A DNA stretch of 64,000 nt. It comes from Rhodohalobacter sp. 614A (GTDB taxonomy: Bacteria > Bacteroidota > Rhodothermia > Balneolales > Balneolaceae). Positions 24,757 through 33,276 of this stretch are shown here, piece after piece. The stretch is taken from positions 62,001-126,000 of the forward strand of contig NZ_JAKEDS010000003.1 in NCBI RefSeq assembly GCF_021462415.1. The letters are read 5' to 3'. Made by a program: the position numbers and the translations under genes. The notes beneath the pieces are model-generated. The model ran no database searches and had not been told where the DNA came from. It saw only the letters and a program-made list of their open reading frames with translations. The stretch's first letter is position 1, and every line of letters begins with the position of its first letter.

Positions 24757-25206
24757 ATGAGACATTTAATTCTTTTACTCGCACTATTTACTCTTTCGCT
24801 CGGAACAGTAAAGGGACAGGATGTGCCTGCAAATCAGGTTCCGGAAGCTGTGACGGCCGCATTCTCTTCAGACTTTTCCAATGCGCGTGATATCGAATGG
24901 GAGAAAAATCCCTCCTTTTATGAAGTTGAATTCGAAACCCGCTGGGGAAGAGATCATGAGGCACGATATGACAGCGATGGAAATCTCCTTTATCACAAAG
25001 AGGAAATTCCAAACCGGGAAATTCCTGATGAAATTACCAATCGTATTAATACAGAATTTGAAGGATATAAAATTGACGATGCTGATAAAATCATAGAAGG
25101 AGAACAAACCCGATATTTGCTCTCTCTTGAAGCAAAAGGCATGGATGACATTGATGTTTTAATCGGTGAAGACGGAGAAATTATCAGCCAAATTTATGAT
25201 GATTAA
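24757..25206 (+). CDS. PepSY-like domain exported protein
   Basis: A 149-residue periplasmic protein with signal peptide (LILLLALFTLSLGTVKGQ). The mature part has two copies of the PepSY-like (BT-type, PF11396) motif: ARDIEWEKNPSFYEVEF...ARYDSDGNLLYHKEEIP and YKIDDADKIIEGEQTRYLLSL...DVLIGEDGEIISQIYDD. Such proteins are often regulon members of the adjacent two-component system and may sense or inhibit envelope processes; the molecular role is unproven. Its start is directly behind the nested dyad element, and a strong terminator follows the gene. Confidence 0.85.
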   Translation: MRHLILLLALFTLSLGTVKGQDVPANQVPEAVTAAFSSDFSNARDIEWEKNPSFYEVEFETRWGRDHEARYDSDGNLLYHKEEIPNREIPDEITNRINTEFEGYKIDDADKIIEGEQTRYLLSLEAKGMDDIDVLIGEDGEIISQIYDD

Positions 25207-25255
25207 TTTCCGCAACCTCATCTAAGCCCTATTTAAGAATCCTCTGAAATCGTCT

Positions 25256-25284
25256 AAGCCTGCAAAAACATTGCGGGCTTTTTT
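25256..25284 (+). terminator. Intrinsic terminator after the PepSY-like gene
   Basis: AAGCCTGCAA (25256-25265) pairs with TTGCGGGCTT (25271-25280) with one G-U pair and a 5-nt loop, followed by TTTT. It separates the two-component/PepSY unit from the porin gene. Confidence 0.85.
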
Positions 25285-25312
25285 AATTCTGAAATGATTT
25301 TACAGACATAAA

Positions 25313-26404
25313 ATGAAAACATTTTTAAACAGCATCTTTATCACTCAACTTTTTCTTGTTCTTGCATTCTCCGAACGTGTTCTGGCCCAAAAAACGCTTC
25401 AGGATATTGGCGTGAGCGGACAATTTTTCCTCTCTTATGAATATGATTTCTATGAAGATTATGAAACCAATGAATTTACGGTTAAACGAGGATACATCAC
25501 TTTTGAGAATGATTTGAGTGACAAACTGGGGATTCGATTTACCCAGGATATTACCATTGACCAAGAGGGAGATGGTTCCGGTGATATCGAACTTCGTCTA
25601 AAATATGCGCTTCTCAACTACGCTATGGATGATATTGGAATTTTAACTTCACCAAATATTGAAATGGGTGTAGTCCATCGTCCGTGGATTGATTTTGAAC
25701 AAAACACGAATGATTTCCGTGTCCAAAAACCAATGATGCTCGATCAGAACGAGATTCTTGCATCGGCCGATTTTGGATTACAGTTTGAGGCCGGTATCGG
25801 CAATGAACTAAGAACTGATCAGCAAAAAGGTTTAAAGTCAAACCCCGCTAAGTATGGAAGTTTTAGTGTTGGTTTATATAATGGCGGTGGCTATTCAAGC
25901 CTAGAAATGAATAATAATAAATTGTTTGAAGCCCGATTGAGTTTACGTTTCTTTCCACGCACTATTCCCGGTTTTCAAACATCATTCCTGGGAGCTTTTG
26001 GAAAAGGAAATATTCCTGAAAGTCCGGACTTTCAGTTGATAGGTTCAGCACTTACGTATGAATCGGAAAAAGTGAATTTTGTATTTCAGGGTTTTCAAAG
26101 TACAGGTGATAGTTCAGGCCGATTTGTACATCCTGATTCAGGCTCTCCCTATCGCCTTAAAGGTTGGAGTGCATTTTCTGATGTTAAGCTATTCAATTCT
26201 CCCGTTCACGTCACTTTAAGATATGATGAACTTTACAATAGAGATCTTAACCATTTGTCTGTACAACAATGGGTTGCCGGCTTGGCGTATATTTTTAAAA
26301 ATCGGTCGAAAATACTGCTTGATGTAAGCCGGGAAAATGTAAATGCCCTTTTAAATTCAGATGGTTTTACGAGGTTTGAAGTCGTTACGGAGGTGAGGTT
26401 CTAA
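25313..26404 (+). CDS. Phosphate-selective porin-like outer-membrane protein
   Basis: A 363-residue barrel protein: signal peptide ending SERVLAQ, then FFLSYEYDFYEDYETNEFTVKR, in pieces, followed by GYITFENDLSDKLGIRFTQD, the usual start of OprO/OprP-like and related porins. Alternating strands continue to a terminal phenylalanine (FEVVTEVRF), the outer-membrane insertion signal. Substrate selectivity cannot be read from sequence alone. It follows the terminator of the PepSY-like gene; no other transport gene is adjacent. Outer-membrane location is confident, the ligand is not. Confidence 0.8.
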   Translation: MKTFLNSIFITQLFLVLAFSERVLAQKTLQDIGVSGQFFLSYEYDFYEDYETNEFTVKRGYITFENDLSDKLGIRFTQDITIDQEGDGSGDIELRLKYALLNYAMDDIGILTSPNIEMGVVHRPWIDFEQNTNDFRVQKPMMLDQNEILASADFGLQFEAGIGNELRTDQQKGLKSNPAKYGSFSVGLYNGGGYSSLEMNNNKLFEARLSLRFFPRTIPGFQTSFLGAFGKGNIPESPDFQLIGSALTYESEKVNFVFQGFQSTGDSSGRFVHPDSGSPYRLKGWSAFSDVKLFNSPVHVTLRYDELYNRDLNHLSVQQWVAGLAYIFKNRSKILLDVSRENVNALLNSDGFTRFEVVTEVRF

Positions 26405-26637
26405 CGGTTTTAATTAAAACGAGTTGTCAGGAAATTTTATGACTTTCATATTACAGCAAATCTCTATAAACAATTGAGAGCATTTAAGTTAATACTATTA
26501 TCCAGTTGAAACCGTTCTTTCGAAATGTTTGGTTTTAAACTTGAATCGGGGTACGATAATTTTTTGGAAGAATCATTACGCAAGATAATCCGGAATATGT
26601 TTCCTATTAGTATCTGTCCCTTCTTAACTTTTGTGGA

Positions 26638-27786
26638 ATGCTTAAATCAATAATCCCCGCCCTTGTATTTTTTACTTTTTCATTGAACGGTTATGGTCAG
26701 GAACTTGACGCCCCTTCCTATCAAGCCGGTTTTAAAATTATTTCTTTAACAGATTCAAGCCGCATTTATAAACCAAATACTTCACCTACCGATCGTTTGC
26801 ATTATCGATCTCTGGAATTAGATGTTTGGTACCCGGCTCAAAATGAAAACTCCTCCACTGGGAAAATGTACTTTCGTGACTTTCTTGAATCGTTTGAAGA
26901 CAGGGCAAATCGATTTCAGGACGAGAATGATTATACCGGAATGGCATTGAATCTGGCTCAATCTTTTGCCGTTGGACTTGGCCTTGAACCTGATAAAGCT
27001 GATTCTCTGCTGAATTATGAAACAAACAGCTACCCAAATGCTGAAATCGCTGACGGAAAATTTCCTCTTATTCTCTATTTGGCCGGATTTAACGGGATGG
27101 GATTTGAGAATAATATTAGTTTGGAAAATCTTGCTCAGCATGGATATATCGTCGTATCAATCTGGTCAGTGGGACGATATCCTGGAGATATGACGAACGA
27201 TAAACTGGACATGCTTGAACAAGTTTATGATGCTGAGTTTGCTGTAAAAGCACTACAGAATCAAACCGATCTTCCTATTGATTTTGATAAAATCGGTGTC
27301 CTAGGCACCAGTTGGGGCGGCATGAGTTCAGCAGTGCTCCTGGACAGAAATCCTACTATTGATGCATTGGTATCTCTCGATGGAACAGAAACATTTTACT
27401 TTGGCGAGAGTGAAGATGAGAATGCATATTTGAATGAAATCTATAACTCAGATTTAATTCATCCGGGCAAGATGACCGCACCATATTTATATATCGAGAG
27501 CGGAAACAAATTGGATGGGTTTATTCCCTCTGGAGAGTATAATTATTTCAAAAAGAGCCGTTCAGAAAGATTTTATCTCCGTTTTTCAGAAAGCAAACAC
27601 GAAGATTTTTTGAGTATTCCCTCCCTTTTGAAAGTGTCGGAGACGACGGTAAACTTATATCAAACTCTTTCTGAAACTACACTTCGGTTTTTTGATACCT
27701 ACCTGAAAAATAAGACGGAATTCAAATCCTTTTATAACAAACTGGCCACCCGTGATGATGTTTCGACAAAGCCCTTTGAATATTAA
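26638..27786 (+). CDS. Exported alpha/beta hydrolase
   Basis: A 382-residue protein with signal peptide (LVFFTFSLNGYGQ). LELDVWYPAQN is reminiscent of PAF-acetylhydrolase/dienelactone-type hydrolases, and FPLILYLAGFNGMG is the oxyanion strand. GTSWGG centred on S225 is the nucleophile elbow; the late segment SESKHEDFLS supplies the probable catalytic His. An esterase or lipase acting in the periplasm is likely; the substrate is unknown. Single gene. Confidence 0.85.
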   Translation: MLKSIIPALVFFTFSLNGYGQELDAPSYQAGFKIISLTDSSRIYKPNTSPTDRLHYRSLELDVWYPAQNENSSTGKMYFRDFLESFEDRANRFQDENDYTGMALNLAQSFAVGLGLEPDKADSLLNYETNSYPNAEIADGKFPLILYLAGFNGMGFENNISLENLAQHGYIVVSIWSVGRYPGDMTNDKLDMLEQVYDAEFAVKALQNQTDLPIDFDKIGVLGTSWGGMSSAVLLDRNPTIDALVSLDGTETFYFGESEDENAYLNEIYNSDLIHPGKMTAPYLYIESGNKLDGFIPSGEYNYFKKSRSERFYLRFSESKHEDFLSIPSLLKVSETTVNLYQTLSETTLRFFDTYLKNKTEFKSFYNKLATRDDVSTKPFEY

Positions 27787-27925
27787 TCCGGGTAACAGAA
27801 AAGTTATTTATTCCATTTGATTCCTGATCATTTTTATCAAAACTTATAGAGCTTGACAATTTTCAGAAAGCAACGGTTTCTGCCGTATAAACAGAGACTG
27901 TCCATTTTCTATAAACGAGATCATA

Positions 27926-29065
27926 TTGTTAGGACGCGCTATAAAATCCCCTTTACTTAAGCATCTGAGATTACAAATATTCTTCTGGAGTATTTATAAT
28001 TTTTCTTTAGCCAATCTTGTATTTCTCAATTATGCGATAATAATTACAGCCTACAAGATTTCTGTGGAAATGAACTATACAGAATTGGTTCTGTATGCTT
28101 TTGGAATGGCTTTCTTTCATGGGACCCTGCTGGGGATTACAAATTATGCTACAAATAAACTTTTTTTCGTCACAAAATCCGTTCGGAAGGCTTTAACGGT
28201 TCAATCATTACTTTCTCTTTTAATTTTTGTACTAACGTTCGCAATCGTCAGATTTTTGTTAGACCAGATTCTACTCCCTGACGCTTCATTTGATGGCACC
28301 ATGTGGTCGTATATTTTTAACCTGGCCTTGGTTCATTACACAATAGGATCAATCTTAATTGCTTTTGCCAATCAGGTTGTGCGGAAATTTGGGATAAATG
28401 TAGTTTTGCCCATGCTTACGGGAGTTTATAGAAAACCTCGGCTGGCAAACAAAATATTCATGGTTATTGACCTTAAATCATCCACCATGCTTGCTGAAAT
28501 CTTCGGGCACAAGAAGTATAGTAAATTCGTACAGGAGTTTATTCTTGATATCAATCGATGCCTCGACTCGTTCAATGCAGAAGTTTATCAATATGTGGGT
28601 GATGAAGTAGTGGTCATTTGGGATACAACCTCTTTCCATACCTTACAAGCCATCCATTTTTATTATGCTTGTACCCGCCAGGTTTATAAAAGACGAAATT
28701 TTTACCTGAAAACCTTTGGTATCATCCCAACATTTAAATCCGGAATGGACTGTGGATTGGTTACTGCCGTTGAAGTTGGGGATATTAAACGAGACATCGC
28801 CTATCATGGAGATACTATTAATACGGCTTCCAGAATTCAAAGCCTTTGCAATGAACTGGATCGTCCGTTGATTATTTCTCAAAACGTTGAACAACTTCTG
28901 ACAGACGAACATCCATTTACTCTGGAAAAAATTGGGGAAATAAAATTACGGGGAAAGGATCATCCAACTTTACTGTTTGCTATTAATGATACGGATAACA
29001 TCGATACACATTCCTTAGAAATGATCTGTTCCAGGAATTATGCTCAGCTTAAGGACGCAGAATAA
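27926..29065 (+). CDS. Membrane adenylate/guanylate cyclase (class III)
   Basis: A 379-residue protein starting at TTG, since no ATG precedes residue 49. Residues ~15-150 form about four membrane helices; residues ~175-365 are a class III cyclase domain. Metal-binding D182 (MVIDLKSST) and D226 (YVGDEVV) are present, as are N299 and R303 (DTINTASRIQ). The usual substrate-selecting Lys before VGD is Q222, a variation seen in this family in related bacteria. It would make cAMP or another cyclic nucleotide at the membrane in response to an unknown input. Confidence 0.88.
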   Translation: MLGRAIKSPLLKHLRLQIFFWSIYNFSLANLVFLNYAIIITAYKISVEMNYTELVLYAFGMAFFHGTLLGITNYATNKLFFVTKSVRKALTVQSLLSLLIFVLTFAIVRFLLDQILLPDASFDGTMWSYIFNLALVHYTIGSILIAFANQVVRKFGINVVLPMLTGVYRKPRLANKIFMVIDLKSSTMLAEIFGHKKYSKFVQEFILDINRCLDSFNAEVYQYVGDEVVVIWDTTSFHTLQAIHFYYACTRQVYKRRNFYLKTFGIIPTFKSGMDCGLVTAVEVGDIKRDIAYHGDTINTASRIQSLCNELDRPLIISQNVEQLLTDEHPFTLEKIGEIKLRGKDHPTLLFAINDTDNIDTHSLEMICSRNYAQLKDAE

Positions 29066-29097
29066 TATCACAATTATACCTGATCAAAGGAATAGTT

Positions 29098-29196
29098 ATG
29101 GATTATAGCGGGAATATTGGTTTAGCTATAGCCGTAGCAATGGGATTGATTGGCCTGGCTTTTGTCAGCGGCATCACGCTTCTTAGAAAAGCATAA
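29098..29196 (+). CDS. 32-residue single-span membrane protein
   Basis: An ATG at 29098 with a strong ribosome binding site (AAAGGAA, 5-bp spacing) opens a 32-codon frame: polar MDYSGN, a hydrophobic helix of about 20 residues (IGLAIAVAMGLIGLAFVSGI) and a basic end LLRKA. The positive-inside rule would put the C-terminus in the cytoplasm. It starts 33 bp after the cyclase stop, so it may be co-transcribed and interact with that membrane enzyme (inference). Confidence 0.55.
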   Translation: MDYSGNIGLAIAVAMGLIGLAFVSGITLLRKA

Positions 29197-29230
29197 ATGA
29201 TATTCCGGATTTATGTTCGTAGTAATAAGA

Positions 29231-29629
29231 CTAATCAGAATCGGTATTCAGGGAGTCTAATAATCCAATCACAAGTATTTCAGAAATCTCTTCTTTCATC
29301 TCGAGTTCAGTATTCCTGATAGCCATTAAAACGGCATCGCGGATACTCATTTCGCCTTTCACCGCATTCACCCAAATGGCTCCCGTTTTTGAAAGATCTG
29401 TCTCTATGAAACAACCCGAGGCATGTGCTAATTGTTGAGCGGTTTCATCAAACCGTTGAGCTGGAATATCATAGGGATTTTCTGTTACGATGCTATTACA
29501 GCCTCTATATGCGGTTGAATCGTTGGATGCAGTCGTGTTATCAGTCTCCTTTTCCTTTGGAGTACTTTCACAACCTACAAGTAAAACACTTGCAATAGGG
29601 ATGATGAATAATTTGATCCATTTAACCAT
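29231..29629 (-). CDS. Stand-alone STN-domain lipoprotein
   Basis: A 132-residue lipoprotein: hydrophobic IIPIASVLLVGC with C20 as the lipid-modified residue, then a Ser/Thr/Asp-rich linker. Residues ~52-113 fit the secretin/TonB short N-terminal (STN) domain: YDIPAQRFDETAQQLAHASG, FIETDLSKTGAIWVNAVKGE, MSIRDAVLMAIRNTELEM. STN domains normally cap TonB-dependent transducers, where they bind the anti-sigma factor, or secretins. A free lipoprotein version is unusual. It is divergent from the GNAT gene; no receptor is adjacent. Confidence 0.7.
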   Translation of the reverse strand: MVKWIKLFIIPIASVLLVGCESTPKEKETDNTTASNDSTAYRGCNSIVTENPYDIPAQRFDETAQQLAHASGCFIETDLSKTGAIWVNAVKGEMSIRDAVLMAIRNTELEMKEEISEILVIGLLDSLNTDSD

Positions 29630-29688
29630 TTTTCGGGTACTATTTTTTTTATATCACTTCAAAAAATACCAATTTATATACTGAATAG

Positions 29689-29705
29689 TACTTTTTGAAA
29701 AAGTA
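29689..29705. promoter_or_regulatory. 17-bp palindrome upstream of the STN lipoprotein
   Basis: TACTTTTTGAAAAAGTA (29689-29705) is a perfect dyad around a central G, 60 bp before the STN lipoprotein start. It could be an operator or an AT-rich hairpin. The rest of 29630-29879 shows nothing clear. Confidence 0.35.
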
Positions 29706-29879
29706 TATCTACTCAGCTATTGTAATAACAAAAACCAAATCCGGTTCCCATAATATCTGGTCTTGTCCACTCATTCTTTGTGGCGATAAGACAAAATGCT
29801 AAATTTCATTTGTAGACATTCATCTGGTTTACTGTTCTACATATTGTGTTCCAGATGAAATGGGCTGAGACAAATCATA

Positions 29880-30413
29880 ATGCGAACAGAACAAAGCAAT
29901 ATGAAGAAAGCATGGACAATCAGAAAGGAAAGAGAGTCAGATTTTAAATCTATTTCAACGGTTACCAGAGAGGCATTCAAGAATCTCGAAATCAGTGACC
30001 AAACGGAACACCTTATCATCAATGCCTTGCGCCATGCAGGTGCTTTAACAATCTCACTCGTTGCAGAAATTGATGGCAGGATTGTTGGCCATATCGCTTT
30101 TTCACCCGTGACAATTTCTGATGGCACCGAGCACTGGTATGGCCTGGGGCCCGTTTCTGTTTTGCCAGATTATCAAAACCAGGGAATCGGGAAAAATCTT
30201 ATTCATCAGGGTTTGTCAATGCTGAGAGAAATTGGAGCCGAAGGCTGTGTTCTTGTCGGGCACCCGGAATATTACCCTCAATTTGGGTTCCGAAATATTC
30301 CAGAGCTTATATACGAGGGAGTTCCACAGGAGGCCTTCCTTGTCTTACCTTTTACGGACAAAACACCGGAGGGACAAGTGGTATTTCATGATGCATTTAA
30401 CATGAAAGAATAA
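29880..30413 (+). CDS. GNAT N-acetyltransferase (YhbS-like)
   Basis: A 177-residue acetyltransferase; the start may be at 29880 or, more simply, at the internal ATG 29901 (MKKAWTIRK). VAEIDGRIVGHIAFSPV and LGPVSVLPDYQNQGIGKNL are the GNAT core, the latter containing the Q-x-x-G-x-G acetyl-CoA site. CVLVGHPEYYPQFGFRNIP is the YhbS-type C-terminal block. It would transfer acetyl groups to an unknown amine. It is followed 11 bp later by a membrane protein gene, so the two are probably one transcript. Confidence 0.9.
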   Translation: MRTEQSNMKKAWTIRKERESDFKSISTVTREAFKNLEISDQTEHLIINALRHAGALTISLVAEIDGRIVGHIAFSPVTISDGTEHWYGLGPVSVLPDYQNQGIGKNLIHQGLSMLREIGAEGCVLVGHPEYYPQFGFRNIPELIYEGVPQEAFLVLPFTDKTPEGQVVFHDAFNMKE

Positions 30414-30424
30414 CATTTAAAAAA

Positions 30425-31012
30425 ATGTCTGATCACAAAATGAGAAAACTGATCGGATTTGCAGCTATCATCGGGCCGGGTCTCCACCTGCTTTCTGATA
30501 TCATGGAGGTCTGGAGTGGGAAGTTTTCAGATGCACAATTGTCTATCAATTACGTGGCATTTCTGATCATTCCATATATGATTCTCGGCCTTCACTCCAT
30601 CCAGAGAAAAAGAGGTGGATGGATCAGTTTTTGGGGTGCTGTCTTATACGGTTTCTCATTTATCTTTTTTACCGGAACAACATTGTTTGCCCTGTTTCAA
30701 TCTACTTCTGATTACAGCCGGCTTTGGGAAGAATTAGGTTTAATATATACGGCTCATGGTATCCTGATGATCGTTGGGGGATTGATGTTCAGTATCAGTG
30801 TTATTCGCGCTCGTATATTTCCACAAATGACGGGATTTATTCTTTTATTTGGCCTTTGCATTAACCTGTTGGTGGGAGTACTTGGAACTGCTGAAATCTT
30901 TCAGATTGTGGGGAGTACATTCAGAAATATTGCCTTTATAAGTATGGGTTTTGCTCTATTTCTACATCCAAAGTTTAGAAACTTCCCTGTCACAGAAAAT
31001 GCAGAGTCATGA
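30425..31012 (+). CDS. Six-helix membrane protein of unknown function
   Basis: A 195-residue integral membrane protein with about six hydrophobic helices (GFAAIIGPGLHLLSDI; YVAFLIIPYMILGLHSI; GAVLYGFSFIFFTGTTLFAL; HGILMIVGGLMFSISVI; GFILLFGLCINLLVGVLGT; IAFISMGFALFL). I cannot name a family with confidence; it recalls small DUF4386-like proteins. It is 11 bp after the GNAT gene. No catalytic residues stand out. Confidence 0.6.
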   Translation: MSDHKMRKLIGFAAIIGPGLHLLSDIMEVWSGKFSDAQLSINYVAFLIIPYMILGLHSIQRKRGGWISFWGAVLYGFSFIFFTGTTLFALFQSTSDYSRLWEELGLIYTAHGILMIVGGLMFSISVIRARIFPQMTGFILLFGLCINLLVGVLGTAEIFQIVGSTFRNIAFISMGFALFLHPKFRNFPVTENAES

Positions 31013-31183
31013 ATTCTCAACAGAGCTTTCGGGTAAATCAAAAGAGCGCACAGTCAGAGAGTTGATGCATGTTTGCTTACATTCTTCAAAAAACTGCATC
31101 CATCATGTAAGGAAAATGGAAGATTCAGTCTTTTATTGCTATCATTGTCGTTTCTTAAATTCAATGAAAGTAATATTTGCTCA

Positions 31184-32188
31184 ATGCTCAAAACACCTTA
31201 TTTATTATTTTTAGGGGATGCTCACGATCAGCTCGCAGCTAAAGTAGCCAAAGGAATTTGTGATTGGCGTCCTGAATATGCCGTTGGTCAATTACGCCTG
31301 CCTGGATGCAATGCCGATTTGGGATTGCCGGACATGACACTTGATGAAGCCCGCGAAGCCGGTGCACAAACGATGGTTATTGGTGTAGCCAACCGCGGCG
31401 GAGTCATCTCCGAATCCTGGAAAGATGTGATGGTAGAAGCTCTTGAAAATGGTTTTGATCTCGCTTCCGGCCTCCATAACCGCCTGCGTGACAATCCTCA
31501 CCTGGCGGCCACTGCGGCAAAATACGGCCAGGAACTCTTTGATGTTCGCATACCCAATCAGACCTACCCAATTGCAACGGGAGAAAAACGATCCGGGAAA
31601 CGCTGTCTCACAGTTGGTACAGATTGCTCTGTCGGTAAAATGTATACAACACTCGCCCTGGAAAAGGAGATGAAAGAGCGCAGCATGAATGTAGATTTTC
31701 GGGCCACCGGTCAGTCCGGAATTTTAATTACAGGTGACGGCGTTCCCCTGGATGCTGTTATTGCCGACTTTATGGCCGGTGCTGTAGAATGGCTTACCCC
31801 GGATAATGACCCGGATCACTGGGATCTGATTGAAGGACAGGGTTCTCTGTTTCATGTTTCTTTTTCCGGTGTAACTATGGCTTTAATTCATGGTGGACAA
31901 CCGGATGCACTTATACTGTGCCACGAACCCACACGAACGCACATGCGCGGGATTCCAACTTTTGGTCTCCCCTCCCTGGAAGAAGTGCGTGATCTTTCAC
32001 TCAAGATTGCACAGGTTGTAAATGCCGACTGCAAAGTTGTTGGAATTTCAGTGAACACCGCATCTCTCAATCAAGAAGAAGCAAAGAAATATCTTGCTGA
32101 AGTAGAGAACCGAATGGGCCTCCCAACTGTTGACCCATACCGCCAGGGAGCTGCCCGTCTCGTGGATGAACTTGAAAAAATCACGTAA
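31184..32188 (+). CDS. dgcN: D-glutamate N-acetyltransferase DgcN (DUF1611)
   Basis: I start at 31184 (MLKTPYLLFLGDAHDQ), since upstream codons are not family-like. The 334-residue protein carries the DUF1611 blocks: VGQLRLPGCNADLGLPD, IGVANRGGVISESW, GSGKRCLTVGTDCSVGKMYT in pieces (RCLTVGTDCSVGKMYTT is a P-loop-like nucleotide site), DFRATGQSGILITGDG and LIEGQGSLFH. DgcN N-acetylates D-glutamate from acetyl-CoA, the first step of the DgcN-DgcA D-glutamate route. The racemase gene follows 3 bp later, which fixes the identification beyond the single motif set. Confidence 0.85.
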   Translation: MLKTPYLLFLGDAHDQLAAKVAKGICDWRPEYAVGQLRLPGCNADLGLPDMTLDEAREAGAQTMVIGVANRGGVISESWKDVMVEALENGFDLASGLHNRLRDNPHLAATAAKYGQELFDVRIPNQTYPIATGEKRSGKRCLTVGTDCSVGKMYTTLALEKEMKERSMNVDFRATGQSGILITGDGVPLDAVIADFMAGAVEWLTPDNDPDHWDLIEGQGSLFHVSFSGVTMALIHGGQPDALILCHEPTRTHMRGIPTFGLPSLEEVRDLSLKIAQVVNADCKVVGISVNTASLNQEEAKKYLAEVENRMGLPTVDPYRQGAARLVDELEKIT

Positions 32189-32191
32189 TTC

Positions 32192-33166
32192 ATGAATGTG
32201 ATGGAGATCGCTATTCAACCGGAATCCTTTCCTCTTGCAGAAGTTTTTACGATATCGCGGGGTTCGCGTACGGAAGCGAAGGTTCTGACCGTTCAGATCA
32301 CCAAAAACGGAATTACCGGGCGGGGCGAATGTGTTCCCTATGCCCGGTATGGCGAAAGTATGGAAAGTGTAACATCCCAAATTCAATCGCTGCCGAACGA
32401 GTTTGACCGTACCACACTTCAGGAACTTCTGCCGGCGGGTGCGGCACGAAATGCAGTAGATTGTGCTCTTTGGGATGTGGAAGCAAAAACTCAGAATAAA
32501 CGAGTTTGGGAACTGGCCGGGCTCCCCGATCCCGGGCCGGAAATTACTGCCTACACTCTTTCGCTGGATACTCCCGAACGAATGAAAGCGGCAGCTTCCA
32601 AAAATGCATTTCGCCCGTTGTTAAAAATTAAACTGGGTACTCCGGATGACATGCCGCGATTGGAAGCCGTGAGAGCTGGCGCGCCCGATTCGCATATTAT
32701 TGTGGATGCCAATGAGGGATGGACCGCTGAGGTTTATAAAGACCTTGCCCCTCACCTTCTTGATCTTGGCGTTTCGATGGTCGAGCAGCCACTACCCGCC
32801 GGTCAGGATGAACTTCTTGAAGAAATTGAGCGGCCGTTACCCGTTTGTGCGGATGAATCCTGCCACGATCGTAATAGCCTGCCAACCTTAAAAGGGAGAT
32901 ATGATATGATCAATATCAAACTGGATAAAACCGGTGGACTGACCGAAGCATTGGCGCTCAAAAAACAAGCCCTTTCTGAAGGCTATGAAATTATGACCGG
33001 CTGTATGGTTGGAACGTCATTAGCAATGGCGCCGGCCGTTTTACTGGCCCAGGGATCGGCTTTTACGGACCTCGATGGGCCATTGCTTTTAGCTGAAGAC
33101 CGTACAAATCCTCTGAAATTTGATGAAGCCGGAGTCCATCCACCCTCTCCTGAGCTTTGGGGATGA
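32192..33166 (+). CDS. dgcA: N-acetyl-D-glutamate racemase DgcA (enolase superfamily)
   Basis: A 324-residue dipeptide-epimerase-like enzyme. The active site is complete: K145-I-K147 at the end of strand 2, metal ligands D172 (IVDANEGW), E198 (MVEQPLP) and D221 (CADES), and K243 (INIKLDKTGGL). In this operon context it should racemise N-acetyl-D-glutamate to the L form for later deacylation. The alternative name is L-Ala-D/L-Glu epimerase; the immediate DgcN partner (3-bp gap) favours DgcA. Cytosolic. Confidence 0.88.
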   Translation: MNVMEIAIQPESFPLAEVFTISRGSRTEAKVLTVQITKNGITGRGECVPYARYGESMESVTSQIQSLPNEFDRTTLQELLPAGAARNAVDCALWDVEAKTQNKRVWELAGLPDPGPEITAYTLSLDTPERMKAAASKNAFRPLLKIKLGTPDDMPRLEAVRAGAPDSHIIVDANEGWTAEVYKDLAPHLLDLGVSMVEQPLPAGQDELLEEIERPLPVCADESCHDRNSLPTLKGRYDMINIKLDKTGGLTEALALKKQALSEGYEIMTGCMVGTSLAMAPAVLLAQGSAFTDLDGPLLLAEDRTNPLKFDEAGVHPPSPELWG

Positions 33167-33276
33167 TCGCTATCTATTCATTTTACTCAAAAAACCTCAG
33201 CCAAATCAATACATTGGGGATCAGTATTTACTATTTTCAACAGTAGTTTTACTTAACAAATGAACTGAGAAAACGC

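Noticed and set aside
26525-26653. 42-codon frame starting MFGFKLESGYDN before the alpha/beta hydrolase
   Set aside because: It overlaps the hydrolase start in another frame and shows no recognisable ribosome site or family.
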